Of a stretch of DNA of 64,000 nt, positions 44,374 to 52,532 are shown in pieces (the first letter of the stretch is position 1; each line of letters opens with the position of its first letter). The notes beneath the pieces were generated by a model. That model was not told where the DNA came from. It searched no databases and worked only from the letters and a program-made list of their open reading frames with translations. The position numbers were made by a program, and so were the translations under genes. The DNA is from Streptomyces sp. NBC_00094 (lineage in GTDB: Bacteria; Actinomycetota; Actinomycetes; Streptomycetales; Streptomycetaceae): assembly GCF_026343125.1 (NCBI RefSeq), contig NZ_JAPEMB010000001.1, positions 1,798,001-1,862,000 of the forward strand, written 5' to 3'.

Positions 44374-44414
44374 TTCCCCACGATCACCCGTCAATGGGGA
44401 TAGATCGTGGGGAA
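44374..44414. promoter_or_regulatory. Perfect 12-bp inverted repeat before the aminotransferase-fold gene
   Basis: TTCCCCACGATC and GATCGTGGGGAA are perfect complements separated by 17 bases, ending 15 bp before the start codon. Another GGGGAT lies in the loop. The arm length and position suggest an operator for a dimeric regulator; no regulator gene adjoins it. Confidence 0.55.
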
Positions 44415-44463
44415 ACCCCAAGTCGCGCTTATCCATGCAGGTCAGCGAGGCGCCGGCCCCGTG

Positions 44464-45168
44464 TCAGGCCTGCGGGACCGCGCAGCCGTCCGGGCCGCAG
44501 GCCTCGGCGTCGCTGCCGACCGGCTGGAGGGTGCGGCCCTGCCAGGCCTGCTCCAGGGCCTGGGTGAAGACCTCGGCGGGCTGGCCGCCGGAGACGCCGT
44601 AGCGGCGGTCGAGGACGAAGAACGGGACGCTGTTGGCGCCGAGTTCGGCGGCCTCGCGCTCGTCCTCCCGTACGGCGTCGGCATAGGCGGACTCGTCGGC
44701 GAGGACGGCCCGCACCTCGGCCTCGTCGAGACCGGCCTCGACGCCGAGCGTCACCAGGGTCTCGGCGTCGAAGACGGAGCGCTCCTCGGCGAAGTTGGCG
44801 CGGTAGGCCAGGTCGAGCAGCTCGCTCTGTCGACCGCGCTCCTTGGCGAGGTGGAGCAGGCGGTGGATGTCGAAGGTGTTGCCGTGGTCGCGGCCGTCGG
44901 TGCGGTAGCCGAGGCCCTCGGAGTGCGCGTTGGAGGCGACGTGCGCCTCCATGGCGCGGGCCTCGTCGAGGGTCCGGCCGTACTTCTTCGCCAGCATCTC
45001 CAGGACCGGGCCCGTGTCGCCCTTGGCGCGGTGGGGGTCGAGCTCGAAGGAGCGGTGCACGACCTCGACGTCGTCGCGGTGGGCGAAGGCCGCGAGGCCC
45101 TTCTCGAAGCGGGCCTTGCCGATGTAGCACCAGGGGCAGGCGATGTCGCTCCAGATCTCGACGCGCAT
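44464..45168 (-). CDS. DsbA family oxidoreductase (FrnE-like)
   Basis: 234 residues from the ATG at 45166-45168; the extended frame to 45225 has no homology. No signal peptide, so cytosolic. Thioredoxin-fold active site CPWC at residues 11-14 (IWSDIACPWCYIGKARFEKG), helical insert, cis-Pro in NSVPFFVLDRRYGVSGGQP. The C-terminus has an extra Cys pair, CGPDGC. FrnE-like proteins are cytosolic disulfide isomerases, some linked to polyketide pathways or oxidative stress. No polyketide genes are here. Confidence 0.9.
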   Translation of the reverse strand: MRVEIWSDIACPWCYIGKARFEKGLAAFAHRDDVEVVHRSFELDPHRAKGDTGPVLEMLAKKYGRTLDEARAMEAHVASNAHSEGLGYRTDGRDHGNTFDIHRLLHLAKERGRQSELLDLAYRANFAEERSVFDAETLVTLGVEAGLDEAEVRAVLADESAYADAVREDEREAAELGANSVPFFVLDRRYGVSGGQPAEVFTQALEQAWQGRTLQPVGSDAEACGPDGCAVPQA

Positions 45169-45234
45169 GTGACTTCTCTCCGAGGGGTTGCCGGTGGGGT
45201 GTTCCGTCGCTGGGAACGCGCCCACCGGCCCGTT

Positions 45235-45711
45235 TCATTCCGATTCCGGCCGCACTGTGAGGCGGAGCACGAGGTGGTCGCCCGAGCGCGGGGTCTCCGG
45301 GTCCGGGACCCAGCCGTGGGCCGCGTAGAAGGCCTGGGCGCGCTCGTTCTTCTCGTAGACCTCCAGGCGGGCGGTGGTCGCCCCGGCCGTCCGCCAGGCC
45401 TCGACGCAGGCCGCGTGGAGGGCGCCGCCGACGCCCCGGCGCCAGCGGGCGGGGGCCACGTGCAGCTGGCTGAGGGACATGACGCCGTCGCGCTCGCCGT
45501 ACGCGGCGATCCCGGCGACCTCGCCGTCGAGCTCGGCGCAGAGCACGATCCCACGGTCGATCGCGCCCGCCCAGCCGGTACGGGAGCGGGCCAGTTCCTC
45601 GGGGCCCGCGTAGTCGGCCTCGGGGAGGTGGCCGCGGTAGTAGGTGGCGCGGGCCTCCGCGTGGAGGGCGGTGACGGCGTCGAGGTCGGCGGCGTTCGCG
45701 TGTCTGATCAT
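45235..45711 (-). CDS. GNAT family N-acetyltransferase
   Basis: 158 residues. Acetyl-CoA-binding motif A: MSLSQLHVAPARWRRGVGGALHAACVEAW with the RRxGxG-type pyrophosphate loop as RRGVGG. Motif B follows: RLEVYEKNERAQAFYAAHGWV. N-terminal IRHANAADLDAVTALH is standard. The acceptor is unknown. Followed on the same strand by the FrnE-like gene about 65 bp downstream, and preceded by a broken regulator gene. Confidence 0.88.
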   Translation of the reverse strand: MIRHANAADLDAVTALHAEARATYYRGHLPEADYAGPEELARSRTGWAGAIDRGIVLCAELDGEVAGIAAYGERDGVMSLSQLHVAPARWRRGVGGALHAACVEAWRTAGATTARLEVYEKNERAQAFYAAHGWVPDPETPRSGDHLVLRLTVRPESE

Positions 45712-45717
45712 GGAACT

Positions 45718-46185
45718 TCAGGACGCGCCGGCCGGGGCTCCGGTTCCGGGGCCCGTGGTCCGCGTCCCGGCCAGGCGGCTGAAGGAGGACCTGTACGCGC
45801 TCGGGGTGAGGCCGGTGCGCCGCAGCAGGTGCCGCCGCAGCGAGTCCCCCGTGCCGAGGCCGCTCGCACGGGCCACCCCGTCCATACCGAGGGAGGTGGA
45901 CTCCAGGAGCTCCTTGGCCCGCTCGACGCGCTGGTGGAGCAGCCATTGCAGGGGGCTGACCCCCGTCTCGGCGTGGAAGCGGCGCGAGAGGGTCCGGACG
46001 GAGACCCCCGCGTGCCGGGTGGCGCTCGGCGAGCAGCTCCCGGTACGCCCAGTACGTCGTCGCCGCCCGGCCGTCGAGCAGTCCGGCCTCGGCGAGCGTG
46101 AAGGCGCCGGTGCAGAGGGAGGCGATCCGCTTGCCGGCGGCGGCGCGGCGCAGCGCGTCGAGGATGCGCGGGTCGGTGCGTGTAC
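45718..46185 (-). pseudogene. Remnant of a GlxA-type AraC family regulator
   Basis: Two pieces of a GlxA-like (DJ-1/PfpI plus AraC HTH) regulator remain. The upstream piece reads RIASLCTGAFTLAEAGLLDGRAATTYWAY in one frame, the end of the PfpI-like domain. It then joins, with a +1 frame shift near 46020, to VSVRTLSRRFHAETGVSPLQWLLHQR in another, the AraC DNA-binding domain, which continues to the stop. About 80 residues normally between these blocks, and the whole N-terminus, are missing. It is therefore a deleted, non-functional gene and not a sequencing slip alone. Confidence 0.8.
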
Positions 46186-46198
46186 GAGCCGCGGCGCC

Positions 46199-46300
46199 CC
46201 CGGCATGGGGACGGCGCTGCGGACGAGCCTGCTGATCAGCGCGGGGCTGCTGACCCTGACGGCCCTGGCCTCGCTGCGCCTGCCCGGCCGCCGGGCCTGA
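46199..46300 (+). pseudogene. C-terminal remnant of an MFS-type transporter
   Basis: Only the last ~31 codons remain (GMGTALRTSLLISAGLLTLTALASL then a basic end and TGA), a typical final transmembrane helix of an MFS pump. No upstream part exists; the minus-strand regulator remnant begins about 15 bp away. GlxA-type regulators are often divergent from MFS pumps, so one deletion probably removed both 5' ends. Confidence 0.6.
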
Positions 46301-46372
46301 CCGCGCTCCGGCGCCCTTGCCCTACCTCCCCGGGGCCCTCCCGTACTCCCGCGACCGGGCCCCGGGGAGGGG

Positions 46373-47932
46373 TCAGCGGCGGGGCAGCCCCAGCGGGTTG
46401 CCGTCGCGGAGCTCCGGCGGGAGGAGGTGCTCGGGGGTCGACTGGTAGGTGACCGGGCGGAGCCAGCGCTCGATCGCGGTCGCGCCGACCGAGGTGGAGG
46501 TGGAGGTGGTGGCCGGGTAGGGGCCGCCGTGGTGCTGGGCGGCGGCGACGGCGACACCGGTGGGCCAGCCGTTGACGAGGACGCGGCCCGCGAGCGGGGT
46601 GAGTTCGGCGAGGAGCGAGGCCGCGTCGGTGTCCTGGTCCTGGTCCCGCTCGGCGATGTGCAGGGTGGCGGTCAGGTTGCCGGGCAGGAGGCCGAGGACG
46701 GCGGTGACCTCCTCGCGGGAGGAGTAGCGGGCGACGACGGTGACGGGTCCGAAGCACTCCTCCAGGAGGAGGTGGTGGTCGCCCCCGGGAAGGCCGTCCG
46801 CGCCGTCCCCGGTGCGCCGCTCGGCGTCCCCCTTGGTGAGCCGCTCGGCGTCGACGGCGAGGACGCCGGCGCTGACCGTGTGCTCGCCGCCCGCGCCCGG
46901 GGTGACGGGGGTCCGCACCCCGTCGAGCGCGGCGCGCTCGGCGACCCCGGCGACGAACGCGTCCCGCATGCGGTGGTCGAGCATCACGCCCGGTTCGGTG
47001 TCGCTGACCCCGGCGGTGAGCGCGGCGAGGAAGCGATCGCCCGCCTCGCCCTGGGGAGCCAGGACGAAGCCGGGCTTGGTGCAGAACTGGCCCGCGCCCA
47101 GCGTCATGGAGCCGGCCAGGCCGGCGCCGAGCTCCTCGGCGCGCTCCTCGACGGCCGCCGGGGTGAGCACGACCGGGTTGAGGGAGCCGAGTTCGCCGTG
47201 GAAGGGGATCGGTACGGGCCGGGCGGCGGCGGCGTCGAAGAGCGCCCGTCCGCCGCGTACCGAACCGGTGAAGCCCGCCGCCGCGACGAGCGGGTGGCGG
47301 ACCAGCTCCACGCCGGCGTCGAAGCCGTGGACGAGGACGACGACGTCCTCGGGAAGGCCCTGCTTGGCGGCGGCCCGGCGCAGCAGGGCGGCGCAGAGCT
47401 CGGCGGTGGCCGGGTGGTCGGGGTGGGCCTTGACCACCACGGGGCAGCCGGCGGCGAGGGCGCTCGCGGTGTCGCCGCCGGGTACCGAGAAGGCGAGGGG
47501 GAAGTTGCCGGCCGCGTAGACGGCGACGACGCCGAGCGGGATCTTCCAGCGGCGCATGTCGGACCGGGGCGGGGTGGCCCCGGGGTCGGGGAGGTCGATC
47601 CGGATGTCGAGGTAGGACCCCTCCGTGACGACCTCGGCGAAGGACCGCAACTGGGCGGTGGTCCGGGCGAGTTCACCGGTGAGGCGGACGGGGCCGAGGG
47701 CGGTCTCGGCGTCGGCGGCCTCGATGACGTGCTCGCGCGCCTCGTCGAGGAGGTCTGCGGCGGTACGGAGGAAGGCGGCCCGCACCGTGCGGTCGGCGAG
47801 GGCGTCACGGGCGGCGTGCGCGGCCCGGACGGCCCGGTCGACCTCCTCCGCTGTGGCCTCCACCGCAACCTGCTCGCGCGGCTTCCCCGTCCGGGGGTCC
47901 ACACTCCACACTGGTTCTGCCGCCACAGCCAC
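46373..47932 (-). CDS. NADP-dependent aldehyde dehydrogenase (2-oxoglutarate semialdehyde type)
   Basis: 519 residues. Aldehyde dehydrogenase fold of the subgroup without the usual tetramerisation features: VFAVYAAGNFPLAFSVPGGDTA-like cofactor region (here VVAVYAAGNFPLAFSV), FTGSVRGGRALFD, FHGELGSLNPVVL with the catalytic Glu, and GAGQFCTKPGFVL with the nucleophile Cys near residue 285. The EECFGPVTVVARY block precedes the C-terminal region. Closest known relatives oxidise alpha-ketoglutarate semialdehyde, the end step of oxidative pentose and hexuronate pathways. GTG start; divergent from the IclR gene. A KdgD-type enzyme that would produce its substrate is encoded 15 kb away. Confidence 0.88.
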   Translation of the reverse strand: MAVAAEPVWSVDPRTGKPREQVAVEATAEEVDRAVRAAHAARDALADRTVRAAFLRTAADLLDEAREHVIEAADAETALGPVRLTGELARTTAQLRSFAEVVTEGSYLDIRIDLPDPGATPPRSDMRRWKIPLGVVAVYAAGNFPLAFSVPGGDTASALAAGCPVVVKAHPDHPATAELCAALLRRAAAKQGLPEDVVVLVHGFDAGVELVRHPLVAAAGFTGSVRGGRALFDAAAARPVPIPFHGELGSLNPVVLTPAAVEERAEELGAGLAGSMTLGAGQFCTKPGFVLAPQGEAGDRFLAALTAGVSDTEPGVMLDHRMRDAFVAGVAERAALDGVRTPVTPGAGGEHTVSAGVLAVDAERLTKGDAERRTGDGADGLPGGDHHLLLEECFGPVTVVARYSSREEVTAVLGLLPGNLTATLHIAERDQDQDTDAASLLAELTPLAGRVLVNGWPTGVAVAAAQHHGGPYPATTSTSTSVGATAIERWLRPVTYQSTPEHLLPPELRDGNPLGLPRR

Positions 47933-47938
47933 GCCCCT

Positions 47939-47973
47939 GTTCGCTATTCTGAACGCTGTTCCCGTAGATGAAC
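47939..47973. promoter_or_regulatory. Twin GTTC-N8-GAAC repeats, probable IclR operators
   Basis: GTTCGCTATTCTGAAC (47939-47954) and GTTCCCGTAGATGAAC (47958-47973) are two inverted repeats of identical geometry 19 bp apart, immediately upstream of the aldehyde dehydrogenase start. Tandem sites on the same DNA face suit a tetrameric IclR protein such as the one encoded divergently. Confidence 0.65.
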
Positions 47974-48105
47974 GCGCCTGCGAGGGACTCTATTGACGGT
48001 CCGGCCGTCTCCACAAGGGGCGCCGCCCGGCACGGAGCGGCCGGGGACGGCCACCAGGACGACCGGACAACCGGACAACCGGACAACGGAAAAGGGGCGA
48101 GGGTC

Positions 48106-48876
48106 ATGGCGACTGCCGACGCGGGTGGGGCACAGGTGAAGTCCGCGGTGCGGACCGTGGAGCTGCTCGAGTACTTCGCCGGGCGCCCGGGGATGCATTC
48201 GCTCGCCGCCGTCCAGGAGGCCGTCGGCTACCCCAAGTCCAGCCTGTACATGCTGTTGCGCACCCTGGTCGAGCTCGGCTGGGTGGAGACCGACGCCACT
48301 GGCACGCGGTACGGGATCGGGGTGCGGGCGCTGCTCGTCGGCACCTCGTACATCGACGGCGACGAGGTCGTGGCCGCCGCCCGGCCGACCCTGGACCGGC
48401 TCTCCGACGACACCACCGAGACCATCCACCTCGCCCGGCTCGACGGGACCAACGTGGTCTATCTGGCGACCCGCCAGTCCCAGCACTACCTGCGGCCGTT
48501 CACCCGGGTCGGGCGCCGGCTGCCCGCGCACTCGACCTCGCTCGGCAAGGCGCTGCTCGCCACCCACACCGACGAGCAGGTGCGCAAGCTGCTCCCCGAG
48601 ACCCTTCCGGCGCTGACCGAGCACACGATCACCGACCGCGAGAAGCTCATCGAGGAGCTGCGGGTCATCCGCGAGCAGGGCTTCTCGGTGGACCGCGAGG
48701 AGAACACGCTCGGGCTGCGCTGCTTCGGGGTCGCGATCCCCTACCGGACCCCGGCGCGGGACGCGATCAGCTGCTCGGTGCCGGTGGCGCGGCTCACCCC
48801 GGCCCACGAGCAGATGATCAAGGACGCGCTCTTCGACGCGCGGGACCGGCTGGCGCTGGCGACCCGCCGCCTCTGA
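48106..48876 (+). CDS. IclR family transcriptional regulator
   Basis: 256 residues from the ATG at 48106. The N-terminal winged HTH is AVRTVELLEYFAGRPGMHSLAAVQEAVGYPKSSLYMLLRTL. The C-terminal effector domain has TIHLARLDGTNVVYLA, LPAHSTSLGKALLA (the conserved effector-pocket region) and LGLRCFGVAIPYRT. The frame extends upstream to 47968, but that part has no homology and overlaps the putative operators. It contains three CCGGACAA direct repeats at 48063-48087. Probably regulates the divergent aldehyde dehydrogenase in response to a sugar-acid or ketoacid. Confidence 0.92.
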   Translation: MATADAGGAQVKSAVRTVELLEYFAGRPGMHSLAAVQEAVGYPKSSLYMLLRTLVELGWVETDATGTRYGIGVRALLVGTSYIDGDEVVAAARPTLDRLSDDTTETIHLARLDGTNVVYLATRQSQHYLRPFTRVGRRLPAHSTSLGKALLATHTDEQVRKLLPETLPALTEHTITDREKLIEELRVIREQGFSVDREENTLGLRCFGVAIPYRTPARDAISCSVPVARLTPAHEQMIKDALFDARDRLALATRRL

Positions 48877-48894
48877 GCGCTCGCGCGTGCGGGG

Positions 48895-49392
48895 TCAGCC
48901 CCGCTCGGCGAGGGCCTTCTGCCAGACCGGGCTGTCCACGTAGTGGTTGTCGTACTGCTCCGAGGAGGCCTTGATCTCCTCGAAGCTCGCCTCGCCCCGC
49001 ATGACCCGGCCGAGGAGGCGCAGGTAGTCGAAGCGGGCCATGCCCGGCGTGAAGGCGAAGAGGACGTCCGCCTCGGCGCCGGGCGCCGCCGCGAAGGCGT
49101 GCGGGGTGTGCGGCGGGACGAGGAGGAAGTCACCCTGCTCCAGGACGGTCAGCTCCTCGCCGACGAGCACCTGGAGCGAGCCACCGAGGACGAAGAACAT
49201 CTCCGAGGCCTTGGTGTGGAAGTGCGCCGGGGCGCCGACCGCGCCCTTCGCGAACGAGGAGCGGTAGCTCGTGAGCTGCCCGCCGGTGGTGTCCGAGTCG
49301 GCGAGGAGCGTCATCACGCTGCTGGGGTCGGCGGTGGTCTCGGCGGTGGCGGCACGGGTCAGGAGCGGGGCGAAGGTCGCGTTCTCGTTCAT
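48895..49392 (-). CDS. Cupin domain-containing protein
   Basis: 165 residues. Single cupin barrel with metal-binding motif 1 HFHTKASEMFFVLGG (two His and a Glu near residues 58-65) and motif 2 LLVPPHTPHAFAA. A C-terminal helical part follows with FDYLRLLGRVMRGEASFEEI. No enzymatic assignment is possible; relatives include quercetin dioxygenase-like proteins. The ATG at 49390-49392 was chosen; a GTG two codons earlier is possible. A 9-bp inverted repeat lies upstream. Confidence 0.85.
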   Translation of the reverse strand: MNENATFAPLLTRAATAETTADPSSVMTLLADSDTTGGQLTSYRSSFAKGAVGAPAHFHTKASEMFFVLGGSLQVLVGEELTVLEQGDFLLVPPHTPHAFAAAPGAEADVLFAFTPGMARFDYLRLLGRVMRGEASFEEIKASSEQYDNHYVDSPVWQKALAERG

Positions 49393-49412
49393 GATCACTA
49401 CTCTAGAGGGCC

Positions 49413-49460
49413 ATTGACCCAGGCAACGGGTTCAATTGATCTTTGAATTCATGGGTCAAT
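49413..49460. promoter_or_regulatory. Nested inverted repeats upstream of the cupin gene
   Basis: ATTGACCCA (49413-49421) pairs perfectly with TGGGTCAAT (49452-49460). Inside is a second dyad, TTCAA-N7-TTGAA (49431-49447). The region is markedly AT-richer than its surroundings. It probably holds the cupin promoter and one or two operators, possibly of MarR or similar type. Confidence 0.5.
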
Positions 49461-49577
49461 TCCGAGGGTGTCGCGTCGCCCGGGGCCCGCGGGTGGAGGC
49501 CCTCTCCCCCATGCGGCGGAGACGGTTCACCACACGGCAGGAGGTGGCACCGGCGCCCCGCGCGGGAGCGTGGAGCC

Positions 49578-50573
49578 ATGACACCGACCGCGTACTCCCT
49601 CCCCCCGACACCCTCCGCCGCGTACCACCCCACCGTCCTCCGCCGGGTGCTCCGCGTCCTCGCGATCGTCGCCTGCCTCCCGTACATCGCGCTCAAGGTC
49701 GTCTGGGTGGCGGGCGGTGAGATCGGCATCCCGGCCGGGAGCGTGCTCCTGGAGCACCGGACGATGCTCGCCGTCGCCAACTCGGTCTCGGTCCTCGCCG
49801 ACATCGTCGTGATCGCCCTCGCCCTGCTGCTCACCCAGGCCTGGGGCCTGCGGGTACGGGCCTGGCTGCTCGCCTTCCCCATGTGGGCGGCGACCGGGCT
49901 CCTCGCGCCGATCATGGCCGGGTATCCGGCGCAGCTCGCGGTCCCGCTCCTCACCGGCGACGAACGGGCCGCCGCCCCCAGCGAACCCTTCCTGGACTCC
50001 TGGGTCTTCGCCGTCGTCTACGGCGGCTTCATCCTCCAGGGCCTCTCCCTCGGCACCCTCTTCGTCCTGTACGCACGGGACCGCTGGGGCCATGTCTGGC
50101 GCGGCCGGCTGGGCGAGGTCTCCGCACGCGTCTCCGGGCCCGGCGTGCGGGCCGCCGCCGTGGCCGGCGCGGCGGTCGCGCTCGTCCCCGCGACCGTCCA
50201 GCTGATCTGGCTCTCCGGCTCGGCCAGGGGCCTCTCCGCCCAGCGGGCCGCCGAACGGGACTCCGACTTCTACGTCCTGAGCGCCGTCGGGCTCGCCTTC
50301 CTCGTCGCCGCGGTCGTCTTCACCCTCCTTCTCGTCCTGCGGCGGCCCGCGCGGCTCGGGGTGCGGCCCGTCCTCGCCCTGGCCTGGGTCTCCACCGGCG
50401 CGGTGGGGTGCTGGGGCGCGTACATGTCGCTGGTCTGCCTGATGCCGGAGACCGATCCGGCCAAGCAGGTCCCGGCCCTCGCACAGCTGTCCTACGCTGG
50501 CCAGATGATCACCGGGTTCCTGCTGGCCGCGTGTGTGGCCGTGTTCCTGCGGCGGCGGAGCGCCGAGGCGTGA
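49578..50573 (+). CDS. Multi-pass membrane protein upstream of a two-component system
   Basis: 331 residues with about eight hydrophobic helices, e.g. VLAIVACLPYIALKVVWVAGG, IVVIALALLLTQAWGL, AVAGAAVALVPATVQLIWL and AVGLAFLVAAVVFTLLLVL. No transporter or enzyme signature. The ATG at 49578 has GGAG nearby. Its stop overlaps the GTG of the histidine kinase, so the three genes form one unit and this protein may act as a sensor or target of the kinase. Confidence 0.8.
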   Translation: MTPTAYSLPPTPSAAYHPTVLRRVLRVLAIVACLPYIALKVVWVAGGEIGIPAGSVLLEHRTMLAVANSVSVLADIVVIALALLLTQAWGLRVRAWLLAFPMWAATGLLAPIMAGYPAQLAVPLLTGDERAAAPSEPFLDSWVFAVVYGGFILQGLSLGTLFVLYARDRWGHVWRGRLGEVSARVSGPGVRAAAVAGAAVALVPATVQLIWLSGSARGLSAQRAAERDSDFYVLSAVGLAFLVAAVVFTLLLVLRRPARLGVRPVLALAWVSTGAVGCWGAYMSLVCLMPETDPAKQVPALAQLSYAGQMITGFLLAACVAVFLRRRSAEA

Positions 50574-51811
50574 GGCGGTGGGCGGTCGCCCTGTTCGGGC
50601 AGCGCGCCAGGCTGCGCTGGCTCCATCTGATCCTGGGCGGCGCCCTGTTCATGCCGTACTGGCTGGTCGGCACCGTCGTGCTGGGGGCCTTCCTCGACTC
50701 GCCGGGCATGTTCGGGGGCAGTCTCGCCGTGCAGTTCGGGGCGTACGCGATCGGGCTGCCGCTCGCCGCGGTCACCGCGCTCTTCCCGCTGGCCCGGCCG
50801 ATGTCGGTGGCGGTGGCGCGGGCGCTGTGCGGGGTGCCGGCGGACCGGTTCGCGGACGGTCCGGCGCACGGGCGGGACGCGAAGGCGAGGACCGCCGGCT
50901 GGTTCACCCTGCACGTGGGCGCCGGGGCGCTGGTCAGCGGGGCGACCCTGGCCCTGCCGCCGTTCGCGGTGGCGGTGCTGGCGCTGCCGTTCTCGTCGGC
51001 CCTCCGGGAGTCGGAGGTCGGCCGGCACTGGGGCCTCGACCAGGACTGGTGGGTCTGGGCGGCGCTCCCGGCGGGCCTGCTCATGCTGCTCGCGCTCGCC
51101 GCGGGGGCCGCCGCGGCCGGGGCTCTGCTCGCCCGGCAGGCGCCCCGGCTGCTCGGGCCGAGCCCGGCGGACCGGCTCGTGGCGGCCGAGCGGCGCGCGG
51201 CGGAGGCCGAGTCGCGCAACCGGCTCGCCCGCGAGCTGCACGACTCGGTCGGCCACGCGCTGAGCGCGGTCACCCTCCAGGCGGGCGCGGCGCGCCGGGT
51301 CCTCGACACGGGCGACGCGGCGGACCTGGAGTTCGTCCGGGAGGCGCTGACCGCGATCGAGGAGACCACCCGGCGCACGGTCGGGGAGCTGGACTGGGTC
51401 CTCGGCCTGCTGCGGCGCGACGAGGGGGCCGAGGAGGGAGCGGGGCCGGGGCTCGACGCCCTGGAGGCCCTCGTGCGCGGCGCCGGACCGCGCGTGGCGC
51501 TGACGGTGAACGGGGCCCTCGACCCCGTACCGGAGGCGCTGTCCCGGGAGGCGTACCGGATCGTCCAGGAGGGCCTGACGAACGCGGCCCGGCACGCGGG
51601 CGGCACACCCGTCACCGTACGGCTCGACGCCCGTACCGAGGAGTTGGAGATCACCATGGAGAACGCCCTGCCCGAGCGGCCCCCGGTCGCCCGCCCGCAC
51701 GGCGGGCGCGGCCTGCGCGGGGTCGGCGAACGGGCCCGGCTGCTCGGCGGCACCGCCGAGGCGGGCCCGGTGGACGGCGTGTGGCGCCTCGCGGTCAGGA
51801 TCCCCCGGTGA
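50570..51811 (+). CDS. Two-component sensor histidine kinase (NarL/DesK type)
   Basis: 413 residues. Several N-terminal helices form a membrane sensor with short loops (LILGGALFMPYWLVGTVV, AIGLPLAAVTALFPLA, LVSGATLALPPFAVAVLALP, LPAGLLMLLALAAGAAAAGALL). Then the HisKA_3 dimerisation helix with phospho-acceptor His in RELHDSVGHALSAVTLQ near residue 223, and a HATPase with IVQEGLTNAARHA (N box) and GGRGLRGVGERARLLGG. GTG start overlaps the previous stop. Signals within the membrane or envelope are likely; the ligand is unknown. Confidence 0.9.
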   Translation: MRRWAVALFGQRARLRWLHLILGGALFMPYWLVGTVVLGAFLDSPGMFGGSLAVQFGAYAIGLPLAAVTALFPLARPMSVAVARALCGVPADRFADGPAHGRDAKARTAGWFTLHVGAGALVSGATLALPPFAVAVLALPFSSALRESEVGRHWGLDQDWWVWAALPAGLLMLLALAAGAAAAGALLARQAPRLLGPSPADRLVAAERRAAEAESRNRLARELHDSVGHALSAVTLQAGAARRVLDTGDAADLEFVREALTAIEETTRRTVGELDWVLGLLRRDEGAEEGAGPGLDALEALVRGAGPRVALTVNGALDPVPEALSREAYRIVQEGLTNAARHAGGTPVTVRLDARTEELEITMENALPERPPVARPHGGRGLRGVGERARLLGGTAEAGPVDGVWRLAVRIPR

Positions 51812-52485
51812 GCGCGGCGAGCGCGGCGAGCGCGGCGATTCGGGTGGTCGTCGCCGACGACGAGCGCATGGTGCGGACGGCCCTGCGGGTCATCCTCGAC
51901 GCCGAGCCCGACCTGGAGGTCGTCGGCGAGGCCGCGACGGGCGCCGAGGCGGTGTCGGTGGTGCGGGCGGCGCGGCCGGACGTCGTGCTGATGGACGTGC
52001 GGATGCCGGAGATCGACGGGATCCGGGCCACCGAGCAGATCCTCGGCGGGATGGCGGAGCCGCCCCGGATCGTGGTCGTGACCACCTTCGAGAACGACTC
52101 CTACGTGTACGACGCGCTGCGGGTCGGCGCGGCCGGTTTCCTGCTGAAGCGGGCGGCGGCCGAGGAGCTGGTGGGAGCGGTCCGGCTGGTCGCCCGGAGC
52201 GACTCGCTGCTCTACCCGGCGGCGGTACGGGGCCTGGCCGCCGAGCACGCCCGGCGCGCTCCGGCGGCGGCGCCGCCCTGGGCGGGGCGGCTCACCGAGC
52301 GGGAGGCGGAGGTGCTGCGGCAGGTGGCGACGGGCCTGACGAACGCCGAGATCGCCGAGCGGATGGGCGTCGGCCCGGCGACGGTCAAGTCCCACGTGGC
52401 GGCGGTCCTGGCGAAGCTGGGCGCCCGGGACCGGACGCAGGCGGTGATCCTGGCGTACGAATCGGGGTTCGTACGGGCGGGGTGA
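51808..52485 (+). CDS. NarL/FixJ family response regulator
   Basis: 225 residues. Receiver domain: VVVADDERMVRTAL (acidic pocket), VVLMDVRMPEIDG with the phospho-acceptor Asp near residue 61, and GAAGFLLKRA with the conserved Lys. LuxR-type HTH: LTEREAEVLRQVATGLTNAEIAERMGVGPATVKSHVAAVLAKLG. The GTG overlaps the kinase stop (GTGA), and the first codons are an Ala-Ser repeat from GCGGCGAGC triplication. Cognate partner of the upstream kinase; probably autoregulates this operon. Confidence 0.93.
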   Translation: MSAASAASAAIRVVVADDERMVRTALRVILDAEPDLEVVGEAATGAEAVSVVRAARPDVVLMDVRMPEIDGIRATEQILGGMAEPPRIVVVTTFENDSYVYDALRVGAAGFLLKRAAAEELVGAVRLVARSDSLLYPAAVRGLAAEHARRAPAAAPPWAGRLTEREAEVLRQVATGLTNAEIAERMGVGPATVKSHVAAVLAKLGARDRTQAVILAYESGFVRAG

Positions 52486-52532
52486 CGGGGCGGGTGACGG
52501 GGTGACGGGGCCGACCGGAGCCGTGGACGGGG

